64,000 bases of DNA, taken from Callorhinus ursinus (taxonomy: Eukaryota > Chordata > Mammalia > Carnivora > Otariidae). The DNA is taken from contig NW_020312785.1 in NCBI RefSeq assembly GCF_003265705.1, positions 127,346,390 through 127,410,389 on the forward strand. The letters are read 5' to 3'. A model generated the notes under the pieces. It did no database searches. It worked only from the letters and a program-made list of their open reading frames with translations, and was not told the origin of the DNA. Shown here in pieces: positions 1 through 10,862 of this stretch. Numbering within the stretch: position 1 is the stretch's first letter; the number at the start of each line of letters is the position of its first letter. Position numbers and translations under genes: made by a program.

Positions 1-532
1 TTTTAATGTACATTCTTGATTATGAAATCAATGTTTAGAAAGCATACAGAATGTCTTTACTGACAACTTGCTAAGGTAGGGTGGATAGGTGAACATTGCT
101 GAGTAAACTGTTAAATTAGGTTGAGTAACTTACTTTGTGGAAGAACTTGAGCTTTCACTTACACAGACTGAATTTCTTTCCCATTAAAATTGCCTTGCTT
201 AATACTAAGGTATCTGAAATTCAAGTACTGCATTATTGAACTAGTCACTTTATTCAAATGTGTACACTTTACTACTTCAATACAACTAAGAGACTTTTAA
301 GTGCAAATATAAATATTTCATTTGCAGCTTAGAGCTATAATTTATCCTATTTGGGTAACCAGTTGCTGTGACAGTGCAAAGGATACTCATAAGATTTACA
401 TCATTGCATTTCAAGTGACTAAACACTAGCCTAGAAAATAATACTAGATTATATCATCATTTGGAATTATAAGTACAATATACTGTTATACTTCAACCTG
501 GATCTGTTTATAACATTTATATACATATATAT
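1..532. other. AT-rich sequence, nothing recognised
   Basis: I see no open frame, repeat or RNA gene here that I can support. Base composition is AT-rich like the rest of the window. Confidence 0.5.
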
Positions 533-547
533 ACACAATGATAATTT

Positions 548-732
548 TTTTAAGATTATTTATCTGTTTGAGAGAGAGAGAAAGAGCACGAGAAGAGGGG
601 AGGAGCAGAGGGAGAAGCAGGCTTCCCACTGAGCAGGGAGCCTGATGCGATGCGGGGCTGGATCCTAGGACCCTGGGATCATGACCTGAGCCGAAGGCAG
701 ACGCTTAACCAACTGAGCCACCCAGGCGCCCC
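548..732 (-). mobile_element. CAN SINE (tRNA-derived), minus strand
   Basis: Read on the minus strand this starts with the tRNA-derived head (complement of ctgagccacccaggcgcccc at the right end) and finishes in an A-rich tail (poly-T at the left end). It is flanked by a perfect 15-bp target-site duplication, ACACAATGATAATTT, at 533-547 and 733-747. The duplication fixes both ends and shows insertion by the L1 machinery. Non-coding. Confidence 0.93.
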
Positions 733-860
733 ACACAATGATAATTTAAAAAATAGTAGCAAAACATTAAAAATAGTTTTATCTTGATTTTATAAATCTA
801 ATATTAACAACAACAACAACAAAACACCTCTGCCTGGGTTTCATGAGTGCGCTACGATGC

Positions 861-1022
861 AGTTGTTCTCAAACATGAGTTTGTATCGGACTCAAATGGA
901 GGGAGAGCTTGTTAAAAGAGTCTCTGATTCAGTAAGTCTGGGTAGAAACTAAGAACTTGCATTTCTAACAAGTACCACAGCTGATGCTAGTGCTGGCAAT
1001 GATATTAGAGTCACTGCTCTAG
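861..1022 (+). mobile_element. MER5A-like hAT DNA transposon fossil
   Basis: The order of phrases gttctcaaac, gagcttgttaaaa, ctctgattcagtaagtctggg, gcatttctaacaagt and agtcactgctctag follows the MER5A (hAT-Charlie, non-autonomous) pattern as I remember it. It is diverged and has no coding capacity. Confidence 0.6.
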
Positions 1023-1230
1023 ATTATCTCATTTTTATTAAGCAGACACAGTAGCAAGATGTTCTATTTTGGCTTTTATTTTTTTCCATTAGAGCAAACA
1101 TTTACAGAATATGTTACCACATTTTTATCATCATATTCTTTAAATCAATCATTAGAGTTGAGTATTTAAAAATATATATAAATATCTGGGTCCCACATCT
1201 TTAGAGCTGAGGTGAGGCCAGTGATTCTAC

Positions 1231-1421
1231 ATCAGTGGTTCTCAAACTTTGTTGCCTATTATAATCCACTGGGGGGCTTTTAAAAATCCTGGGACCCAGG
1301 CTGTACCCCACACCAATTAAATCAGGAAGTCTGGGGGTGGGACTCAGGCTTCACTAGATGTCCAGATGATTCCAGTGTGCTTCCAAAGTTGAGACCAGTC
1401 TGCATGCTTGAGAACTGCTGT
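1231..1421 (+). mobile_element. MER5-family-like hAT fossil
   Basis: Begins atcagtggttctcaaacttt and ends gagaactgctg, near-complementary termini typical of MER5-type hAT elements. The interior (gggctttt, gggacccaggctgtacccca, ggaagtctgggggtgg) fits the same group. Subfamily is not assigned. Confidence 0.6.
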
Positions 1422-1759
1422 GTTAAGAGTCTGTATTCCAAAGAGTACTCTATTGCTTCCTTCCTATGAGATTGCAATCATCATGAAAATCAATCTCTCT
1501 CTCTTCCTTTCTCTCTGTTAAGACTACATCTTGATCACATATTTGTATTTATTCTTTACATTTAAATCTCTAGTTTTTGTGTATTTATAAATGTTTTAGT
1601 GGAAACACATATTTCATTGTTTTTTTAAAAAATATGATGTACAGTTTTATTAGCTTATTTTAATGCCTCTCAATCCCTCACTTAATGCCAAGAGGAAATA
1701 TATTTTAATAGGAAAAAACCCAACAGAGTTTTTAGTCAGTTTTGAGACCTTAGACCAAA

Positions 1760-1957
1760 GCTATCCAATAAAATTTTGAGTTGATGGAAAGATTCTATAA
1801 CTGTTCTGTTTAATACAGTAGCCACTAGCCACATTAGGTGACTTTTGGGCACATAAAATGAAACTTAGTGCACCTTAAGGAACTTTAAATTTTGTTTAAC
1901 TTATTAATTTAAATTTAGATAGCCACATGTGGCTAGTGGCCACCCTATTAGACAGTA
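1760..1957. mobile_element. hAT-like inverted-repeat element fossil
   Basis: The left part has gctatccaata and agtagccactagccaca. The right part ends tagccacatgtggctagtgg then ctattagaca. These are inverted copies of each other, a structure known from a common mammalian non-autonomous DNA transposon whose name I cannot assign safely. The left arm seems to hold about 45 bp of extra sequence. Confidence 0.5.
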
Positions 1958-2040
1958 GAGCATTAAACAATAAACTTAATTTAGCACAAAACTGGCCTGA
2001 AACAAGTAGTAGTGATTATTTTCTAAATTTCGAATACTCA

Positions 2041-2062
2041 TATATATATATATATATATATA
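2041..2062. repeat. (TA)n microsatellite
   Basis: Pure alternating TA for 22 bp, followed by a slightly interrupted TA stretch. Confidence 0.9.
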
Positions 2063-2191
2063 ATATATGTTGGATTCTTAAAGATTTACTAAGTTCTAGG
2101 CTCTGTGCTAAGAAATGACATACATTATTACCTTTGATTCTTTTCACAAGTAGCTGGTTAAAGTTTTCTGTAGAGCCAGAGAGTAAGTATT

Positions 2192-2364
2192 TTAAGCTTT
2201 TAGGCCATCCGATCTCTAATGCACATTCTCAACTCTGCTGCTGTAGGGAAAGCATACACAGACAATTCATATATAAATGGGGGTGGCTGTGAACCAATAA
2301 AACTTTATTTATAAAATAGGCTGCAGGAAAGATTTGGCCTATGGAACATAATTTGTAGACCCTG
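2192..2364 (+). mobile_element. Old hAT-type non-autonomous element fossil
   Basis: Contains the run 'ggtggctgtgaaccaataaa', then 'actttatttataaaa', 'gatttggcc' and 'tttgtagaccctg', characteristic of a widespread mammalian DNA-transposon fossil. Family name not assigned. No coding potential. Confidence 0.5.
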
Positions 2365-2769
2365 TTCATGATAATCCTATAAATTTATAGAGGAGGCAAT
2401 AATAGCAGAAAATGAATGCATAGCAAGCCTTATTTCTACTATGAACAAATGCTTCAACATTCACTTCCCTACTTCAGAGTATCATTGCATTGGAACCAGA
2501 AGAGGTAACTTCTTGACGTGAATTATCCATAATAAGGAACTCTTTCCTCTACTTTTTTTCCTGGTCATCAGTTCAAAGACAAATGTCTTTTTACTGTTAT
2601 TAGGTTCACTATTATAATGTGTTTGTAAGCTGAGACTTTATGGTGCAATTCTTGGTTCCAACTACTGGACAGAAAGAGTTATTACACAGCAGTTGAACAA
2701 TTTTATGACAGTATGTATATTATTAAATACAGCTATAAGAAGCTGACCTGCTATATATGTTTATTATTT

Positions 2770-3060
2770 TGCATAACAATAATTAAATGACTATTATATT
2801 CAAGGGACAATGCTGGGTCCTATTGTGGAAGGCAAGAGAATACAGCATGATTCTTTCCAGGGAACTTAAGAGTCCAAGTAGGGAAATGCAACATACATAA
2901 ATCATTGTAATACAAATTGACTTAAGAGAGGTAGAGGCTAAATATTTAGCAGTCCAGAGAAGCTAGAGATCACTTTTCACTAGAATTCAAATCAATTCAA
3001 CTAATGTTCATCTATTAAATGTCTACTTTTCCTGAAATTTTGCTAGGCTACTGGCAGAAT
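2770..3060. repeat. Possible L2-like fossil fragments
   Basis: Two stretches resemble the old LINE-2 motif of the type 'ctactatgtgccaggcactgt' (here 'ctattatattcaagggaca' with 'atgctgggtcc', and 'tgctaggctactggcag'). The similarity is weak and diverged. Confidence 0.3.
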
Positions 3061-5113
3061 ACAAAAAAAGAAACATGTTAGGTTTCCCGTTTCTTGAGTT
3101 TAAGATATTATTAGAAAAGCATGAATACATTCTTTAAACAACTGAAAGAAATTCCAAGGAGCTAGTTTCAAAAGTATTCTACAAGCCATAAAACATAGCT
3201 AGTCATAGAAATCAAGAGTAAAGAAGACCACTGCAAAATCTAATTAGGCTCTGAAGACTCACATCCTATGGAAGGACCAAAGCATAGGGCTGAAGTTTGT
3301 GTTTACAGAAGAAAAAGTGCCAAAGTGTATTATCATGTAATATTCTACTTGACAAAAAAAAAAAAAAAAATTAGAATAATGTGGTATAACTATCACCCAG
3401 CAATCAATAGGGTCAAAGACCTTCAAGTTTTAACATATGATAATATAAGACAAACTGCTGTCATAATGTGTACAGTCAACATATAGATCTTAGAACTCTT
3501 ATGGTAGAACCGTATGATACATAGGGTGAAGACTTTTGTGGTAACTGTGAAGAGATGAGGGATGGTTAAGTCTTCAGAAAGTAATTGTCACTGGGACAAA
3601 AGCCAGTATGGTATATATATATGCTCTAAGCTCATAGGATCCAATACAGCAGAAACAAATGATTAACAGGAATGGAACAGTAGCAAAAATTAGAATCCCT
3701 TGATACACACAATAATTTTTCATTTGCATTTAAAAAATGGTCTTCAGTATATTTTTGTTATTTCAGTATATTAACAATATACTTACTCCTTGCTTCTCCT
3801 CCTTCCCTCATTTTTCTCCTTCATACCATTCCTTTTAAATGCACCATATTGCCATTTTGAGGGAATGGTTGGCCACTCTATTAGACATTTTTCATCATTT
3901 AATTCTAAATATACTACCATTAATCCAAAATGCATATTTAAAAGTATCATGGTGAGAAAAAGCACAATATCTCACACATGTTAAGTCAAATGGAAAGTAA
4001 AAACTATTTTCCTAGCATCTAAATAGGTCAGTAAAAGGTAGTATGTTTTTACCTGAATATAGTATTCTCAATTATAGTAATACTTTCTTTAACTGAATTC
4101 TTGTTTCATTGTAAACATGTTATCCATCTGTTACATGGATGCCTGAGGCAAATTGTGCCTTCCTGAAAAAGACCCTATTTTCAGAGGTGAAATTTTAGGC
4201 TCTCTCATATTCTACAGATTGCCTAAAATGTGAAACATTAAAATGCCACAACATCAGGTGGCAAGAATTATGGGAAAAAAGATTCATTTTATCTCTATTT
4301 CAGTTGGAGTTTATTTATTTATTTTTAATTTAAAGTGCCTGTTTTCCCTCCCATCAAAGTTGTGCACTGCATAACAACGTTTTGAGCGACCCAGAAAAAA
4401 ACATTATACAAACTCATTAGCACACAGATTAAGCCAACAGAAAGAGATTATTTTATCGTTTCATTTAAAGACTATCATTCTAGAGCTAATGGATTGGTAT
4501 ATTTTCACAGGGTAGAGGTGCAATGTCAAGTAGTATAATATTCAAATAAGACGCCTTTCAGAGGGAGGATGCACACATTCTATAACTAGCTTCCCTAACG
4601 CATAGTCATTAAGACACACTTACTATTATTATTATAGTTATTTTTACTAACTATAATGCCCATAGAAACTATCACAAACATTACAATAAAAAGTTTATTC
4701 AACATGGGACACCCCCACCTCCTATAAAGGCATCTTTTCTAAAGGAGGGATATGTATTATATTCAGAGAGCAACGCTGATGTTGCCAGGTTTGAAGGTTG
4801 GCAAAATCCACCAAGTGAATTAAATACATTGAATAAGCAACATTAATCTATATGGTGAGGGATCAGTAATGAATTATTGACAAACTAAATGCAGGCTTAC
4901 AAAATATTAAATGTTTTAAATGATGCAGTTTAGATGCACTCTTAATGAAAAAATTGCATATTATTCTTAGCTTTTAATGCTATGTAAGAAGAAAAATAAA
5001 CATGTTATGCATTATACTAATTTGTTAATGCCACCTACTTTGAGCACAGATTAGATTCTTCTACCATAAAACAGAAAATTAAGCCTGGACTCAATCAAAG
5101 ATATTATTTAAAT
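3061..5113. other. AT-rich sequence, nothing recognised
   Basis: Contains an A-run near 3354-3370 and short trinucleotide stretches near 4622-4640, but no repeat family, gene or RNA that I can support. The overlapping 60-64 codon frames on both strands at 3783-3984 look like chance. Confidence 0.4.
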
Positions 5114-5123
5114 AAATTTCTTG

Positions 5124-5335
5124 GGCGCCTGGGTGGCTCAGTCTGTTAAGCCTCTGCCTTCTGCTCAGGTCATGACCTCAGGTTCCCAGGGGGCAAAAAG
5201 CTTCCTGCTCAATGGGGAGTCTGCTTCTCCCTCTCCCTCTGCCCCTCCCCCCCTCCTCCGCTTTGGCTCCCTCTCTTGCTTGGTCTCTATCTCAAATAAA
5301 TAAACAAAATATTTAAAAAATAAAAATAAATTTAA
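5124..5335 (+). mobile_element. CAN SINE, plus strand
   Basis: Head ggcgcctgggtggctcagtc, then the ctgctcaggtcatgac block, a pyrimidine-rich body and an AAATAAATAAA tail. A 10-bp duplication AAATTTCTTG lies at 5114-5123 and 5336-5345. The frame that runs through it is a by-product of the SINE. Confidence 0.9.
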
Positions 5336-6184
5336 AAATTTCTTGCAAGAGCAGTATTAAAAGTAGTTCAATAAAGTAGTTGTGAATCTCTTAAAAAGAA
5401 AGTTGCAACTTAGCATTAGGGCAAATATTTCTTTAATTCAGATGAAAACTGGTAAGCTTGAAATTGGTAAAAGAAGGTTGGTAAAGATGATAAAACAAAA
5501 GAGATACTGTACTTTTATATACTGTTGTGGAATTACAAAAAAAAAAAAAATCTCCTGAATGTATAGAATACACATACCTAGTTTTAAATTTGAAGTCAAT
5601 CCAAAAATATTCATTAAATAAGTTACAGCTGCAAACTGAAAGAACATATCACTGGTATAGATAGCTAAATATTTTGGAAATTATTTGCCCCCAGGAATAA
5701 AACATTCTTCCTGACTCAAATCAGTTTTCAGCAAACATGGCTGGACGTTCTGACCCCTTTTTATCAGCTATAAATTAAAATGTCCATGTATGGTCAGCAA
5801 ATCTACAGAGGATATACAGAGATTGAGCAATTCCTCCCTGACATGTCTTTTTATTTAGATATTAGCTTGAAGTAAAGGGTAAGCCCTAGCTCTGATTTCA
5901 TCATCGTAACAGTGGGGGATTCAAGATATGGATGCCTTTATATCTAGTATGCAAATAAATTTGCCATTAAATAAATAAATGAATTCTTACTGCTGGCATG
6001 ACTAAATAAATCTACAGCACGTTCATGTCTGTGATTCATGTAAAAAGTAGCACTATTATAAATCTTCTTTCTCACTTTATAACTTGCAATTTGGGTTCAT
6101 ATTTACAATCAATAATATCTTTTTCTGTGATATCTTATTTTGTAGGGCATCATCTGCCACATGAACCTCTTGTTCAAATATACT

Positions 6185-6277
6185 ATTACTGGTACCAAAC
6201 TTCAATTCAGTATATATCAGAACCACCTGACACACTGCAAAAAACAGAGCCTTGGGCCACACACCCCTAGAGATTCT
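6185..6277 (+). mobile_element. MER5A-like fossil, left part (split by SINE)
   Basis: Carries the first half of a MER5A-type hAT element (tatatcagaaccacctgacac, then agagattct). It resumes after the SINE at 6460, so the SINE is the younger insertion. Confidence 0.55.
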
Positions 6278-6459
6278 TTTTTTTAAAGATTTTATTTATT
6301 TATTTGAGAGAGAGAGAGCACACGAGAGGGGGGAAGGCCAGAGGGAGAAGCAGACTCCCCGCCGAGCAGGGAGCCCGATGCGGGACTCCATCCTGGGAAT
6401 CCAGGATCATGACCTGAGCGGAAGGCAGTCGCTTAACCAACTGAGCCACCCAGGCACCC
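6278..6459 (-). mobile_element. CAN SINE, minus strand, inside MER5A-like element
   Basis: Poly-T/AAATAAA tail at left and ctgagccacccaggcaccc head at right. The 15-bp duplication ACCCCTAGAGATTCT at 6263-6277 recurs at 6460-6474 with one mismatch. It splits an older MER5-like element. Confidence 0.92.
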
Positions 6460-6560
6460 ACCCCTAAAGATTCTGATTCAATACATCTGACATAGCACCC
6501 AGAGTCTGCATTTCTAACAAGTTCACAGATGCTGCTGTTTCTGCTGTTCAACTCTGAGCA
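6460..6560 (+). mobile_element. MER5A-like fossil, right part
   Basis: Continues the element interrupted at 6277: gattctgattcaatacatctg, gcatttctaacaagttcaca and gatgctgctg match the second half of MER5A. Confidence 0.6.
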
Positions 6561-7472
6561 ACAGAACTAGAGGATGTCTATTTGGAGGTTGACTGTCTAT
6601 TTCCTTAAAGATATAGAGTATATTCACTTGGAGGACTGTCAGGGGCTCCCTAAATAAATTTCATTTACATAACAGAGCCTGTATTTAATTTTAGGCTATT
6701 TCAAATAAACTTTCCAAATCTGATAAAATTCTTATTATTGTCATAGGATAACAAAACAATAGACAACATTAATAAACTAAAAACTCTTTTCCATAAAGTG
6801 TTTAATGACTTGATCAATATACAGTAGTGAGAAATTTTTTAAGAGAATTATGGTTGCTTAACCATTACTGATGGATGGGTAAATATACGCAAAAGCTGTA
6901 CATCAAGAATTACAATTCAGCTATATGTAGAAAAATAGAATTTAAAAGATTGACTTCTTGTGTCAGCTCCAACATGGAAAAAGCTTGAAAATCATCATTC
7001 CCAAGCTCATAAGAAGAAGAAAACTTGAGCAAACTGAAATTCAATGACTTTTCTTAGATCCACTTCAGAATTGAGGCTACAGGGCAAACCACCACTGCCA
7101 AATATGGAGAGACAGAGAATACCTGAAGCCTGCTTACCTGAAGGAGAAGCTCCTGAAACCAGTAACTGATAGAAATATTTAAATGGAAATTTGATGAATT
7201 ACTGGAGGTTGAGTGTAGACCAGTTAGAGAACTAGAATCTTGTGCGCTGAGTTTTAGAAGGGAGTCCCTACATTCTCATGGGTTTTACCTCCAAGAATCC
7301 CATCAGGTTCCTAAGAATGAAGACTGGAGAAAAACCTACTCCTGTGTTGGGCAGATGGAGGTGAAAAGTAACTATTTTGAGTTAGTCCTGAGGCATTGTC
7401 CATAAAAAAGTCTTGTCATTCAAATTCCTATATCTGAGCCTTATCTGGCTTGAAAAAGCCACAATAAAACAA

Positions 7473-8660
7473 GTTCAGGTCAAAATATATAACAAAGTGG
7501 TACAACTCAACACCCAAAAAGTGAATAATGCAATTAAAAAATGGACAGAAGACATGAACGATCTTTTCCCCAAAGAAAACATACAGATGACCAATAGACA
7601 CATAAAAAGATACTCAACATCACTAATCATCAGGGAAATGGAAATCAAAACTACAATGAGATGTCACCTCACACTTATCACAATGGCTAAAATAAAAAAA
7701 CACAAGAAACCACAAGTGTTAGCAAGGATGTGGAGAAAAAGGAACCCTCTTGCACTGTTGGTGGGAAGGCAAACTGGTCCAGCCACCACAGAAAAGAGTA
7801 TGGAGTCTCCTCAAAAAGTTAAAAATAGAACTACCCTATGATCCAGTAATTGCACTTCTGGATATTTGCCCCAAATATAAAAATACCAATTCAAAATGAT
7901 GTTTACAATGTTTATTGCAGGGCACCTGGGTGGCTCAGTCATTAAGTGTCTGCCTTCAGCTCAGGTCATGATCCCAGCGTCCTGAGATCGAGCCCCACAT
8001 CAGGCTCCCTGCTCTGCAGAGAGCCTGCTTCTCCCTCTCCCACTCCCCCTGCTTGCATTCCCTCTCTCTCTGTGTCTCTCGCTGTCAAATAAATAAATAA
8101 AATCTTAAAAAAAAAATACAATGTTTATTGTATTGGCTACAATAGCCAAATTATGGAAGCATCCAACTTATTCATTGATGGAAGAATGAATAAAGAAGTG
8201 TTTATACACACTCACACACACACACATAATTCCCAAAATTATTTAGCCATTAAAAAGAAAGAAATTTTGCCACTTGCAACAACCTGGATGGAACTAGAGT
8301 ATAATGCTAAGTGAAATAAGTCAGAGAAAGACAAATACCATATGATCTCACTCATATGTGGAATTTAAGAAACAAAAAAAATGAGCAAAGAAAAAAAGGG
8401 GAGAGACAAACCAGGAAATAGACTCTTAATTATAGAGAACAAACTGATGTTTGCAGGGGAACGGAGTTGGATGGGAGGATGGGTTAAATGTGTGATGGGG
8501 ATTAAAGAATACACTTATGTATTCTTTAGCATGAGCATGAGTAATGTATAGAATTGTTGAATTCTTATATTTGAATTATTGTATACCTGCAACTGATATA
8601 ACACTGTATGTTAACTATACTGGAATTGATATAAAAAACTTAATTAAAGAAAAAATGTAC
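7473..8660 (+). mobile_element. Carnivore L1, 5'-truncated (ORF2 3' end and 3'UTR)
   Basis: Holds the last part of L1 ORF2, decayed. A frame over 7413-7841 contains L1-type stretches such as [20 protein letters not shown], but its first 20 or so codons lie in older flanking L1. The 3'UTR ends near 'actatactggaattgat' with a short A-rich tail. The likely 9-bp duplication ATAAAACAA lies at 7464-7472 and 8661-8669. It inserted into the 5' part of the old L1M and was later hit by the SINE at 7918. An (AC)n patch lies at 8208-8225. Confidence 0.8.
7918..8116 (+). mobile_element. CAN SINE nested in L1
   Basis: Head gggcacctgggtggctcagt, a pyrimidine-rich body and an AAATAAATAAATAAAATCTT-type tail. 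Perfect 14-bp duplication TACAATGTTTATTG at 7904-7917 and 8117-8130. The target was the 3' part of an L1, so the SINE is younger. Confidence 0.95.
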
Positions 8661-8669
8661 ATAAAACAA

Positions 8670-9884
8670 CTCTAGGCCACTCCAGCTTTCTGGCTCCATC
8701 TAATGGGAAGAAAAACAAAAAGGCTAATAAATTCTTTTGAAGGTCACAGCCCAGGAACTCAGGCCAATTAAAGAAAAGATTTAATCATAAGATTAAAGAA
8801 TGTTTCTCTTTTTCCACATCATACCACTGCATCAATAGGGCCTCAGGTATAGCAAGACTACAACTGAGAGAGATGCACATTCTATTCAAGAAGGACTTCT
8901 TAGGGAAACACAAAGATACACAAGGAAGAAAAAAAGGAAAACATAGGAACTGAAGTCCAAAGCCTACAGCTATGATAACTATTAATCACAGCCCAGCTTC
9001 CAGTCAAATGGATATAAAACCTCACACTAAATGCCTAATTACTTCGGTTCCTACAACCGGAAGCATTATGTCCAGCTTTCAACAAAAAAAATCACAAAGC
9101 ATATTACAAGACAGGAGGGAAAACAGTCTGAGGAGACAAAATGTCAGGTCCAGATTCATATATGACACATATTTTGGAATTATCAGATAGAGAATTTAAG
9201 TAATTATAATTAATATGTTAAGAGGCATAAATGAAAAAGTAAACAGCATGCAAGAACAGTTGTATAATATAAGCAGAGAAATGAAAACTCTAAGAATAAA
9301 AATATGCTATAAATAAAGAATAACAACAAAAAACAGGAATACTTTTATCACAAATTTAAAGATGTCTCAGTAGAAACTTCCTCAGTACAAATACAAAAAG
9401 AAAAAAAATGAAAAAAGAATATCCAAGAACTATGAAACAATTATAAAAGATGTAATATTATATATATGTTTATATGTAATTATATATTTATATAATTTGA
9501 ATAGTAGGAGAAGAAAAAGAGAAAAAAGAAGAAAATAATTAAAATTAATAGCTAGGCATTTCCCAAAATTAATGAAAGACACCAAAATATAGATCCAGGA
9601 AGCTCAGAAACCAGTAAGCAGGAAACTTAGATGAAAAGAAAACGTTCACACCTAGGCACACCATATTCAAACAGCAGACAATCAAAGACAAAAAGAAGAT
9701 ATTAAAAAAAGCCAGCTGAAAGAAAAACACCTTGCTTGTAGAGGAACAGATAAGAATTACACTGGACTTATCATAAACTACACAAAAAAAGAAGAGGGTG
9801 AAGTAAAATTTCTATAAAGTGCTGAAAAAGCCCACCAACATAGAATTCTGTAACAGGAAAATTATCCTTCAAAAGGTATAGAGA
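8670..9884 (+). pseudogene. Decayed ORF1-like region of old L1M
   Basis: Contains the phrases typical of the old L1M 5' part and ORF1, such as 'tagagaatttaagtaattat', 'aatatgttaagaggcataa' and 'cagagaaatgaaaactctaag'. ORF1 encodes an RNA-binding chaperone in active elements. Here no open frame longer than about 70 codons remains. Boundaries are approximate. Confidence 0.55.
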
Positions 9885-10083
9885 GGGGCGCCTGGGTGGC
9901 TCAGTTGGTTAAGCGACTGCCTTCGGCTCAGGTCATGATCCTGGAGTGCCAGGATCAAGCCCCACATCGGGCTCCCTGCTCGGCGGGGAGACTGCTTCTC
10001 CCTCTGACCCTCCCCCTTCTTGTGCTCTCTCTCTCATTCTCTCTCTCTCTCTCAAATAAATAAATAAAATCTTAAAAAAAAAA
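9885..10083 (+). mobile_element. CAN SINE nested in old L1M
   Basis: Starts ggggcgcctgggtggctcag and ends in AAATAAATAAATAAAATCTT plus an A-run. A 9-bp duplication GTATAGAGA lies at 9876-9884 and 10084-10092. It sits in the ORF1 to ORF2 spacer of the old L1M. Confidence 0.93.
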
Positions 10084-10862
10084 GTATAGAGAAACAAACA
10101 AAAACTAAGGGAAATTTTGCCAGTAGGTATTCCATGTAAGAAATGTTACAACTGCTTCAGAAGGAAGGAAAATGATATAGGTCAGAAACTCAGATCTACA
10201 TAACGAAAAGAAGAGTGCTAGAGAAAATAAATAAAATATTTTGTTTTTCTTATTGTTAATTACTCTATCAGTTAATAATTTGTTCAAAGCAATAATAGTA
10301 ACAATCTATTCGGTCATTTTGGCATAAGGATAACTGAAATGAATGGCAGAAGTGTTTTAAGAGATTGGAGGAAAAATGTGGGAAAATTCTGTTATAAGGT
10401 ATTTATACTCTTGTGAAATGGTATAGTATTACTTGAAAGTGAATTTGGGGTAGTTGTAAATATATATGTATGTTGCACCAAGAAATTTTAAAAGGAAATA
10501 GAATTGATATGCAAGAAAAGATATATGAGATCATATGGAATATTCAATTAAAATCAGAGAAGACAGAAAAATGGTGGAAGACATAAAATTGAACCATCTT
10601 CTTTCATTTCAAGGGGAGGAAGTCTTTCTGAAGCATACAAAGAAAGCTCAGGACAGAGAGGGGGTGATTGACACACACCCCCAGAAAGGTACAAACCGAA
10701 TCCATCTTTGCACATACCACGATGACGTCCAAAGGACAACAAACGGGGGTGGCGGGGTGGGGCGGGGAAGCACGGAATGGGGAGGAAGGGAGTTAAAATA
10801 GCCATTCACTCAATAAATCTAGCTGGGGGAGGAAGAACAGACAATGAATAAAAACCACAAAA

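Noticed and set aside
7413..7841. 142-codon frame as a host gene
   Set aside because: Most of it is L1 ORF2 C-terminal sequence, and its first codons lie in older flanking L1.
9885..9960. tRNA gene in the SINE head
   Set aside because: The tRNA-like promoter blocks belong to a CAN SINE, and no complete cloverleaf is apparent.
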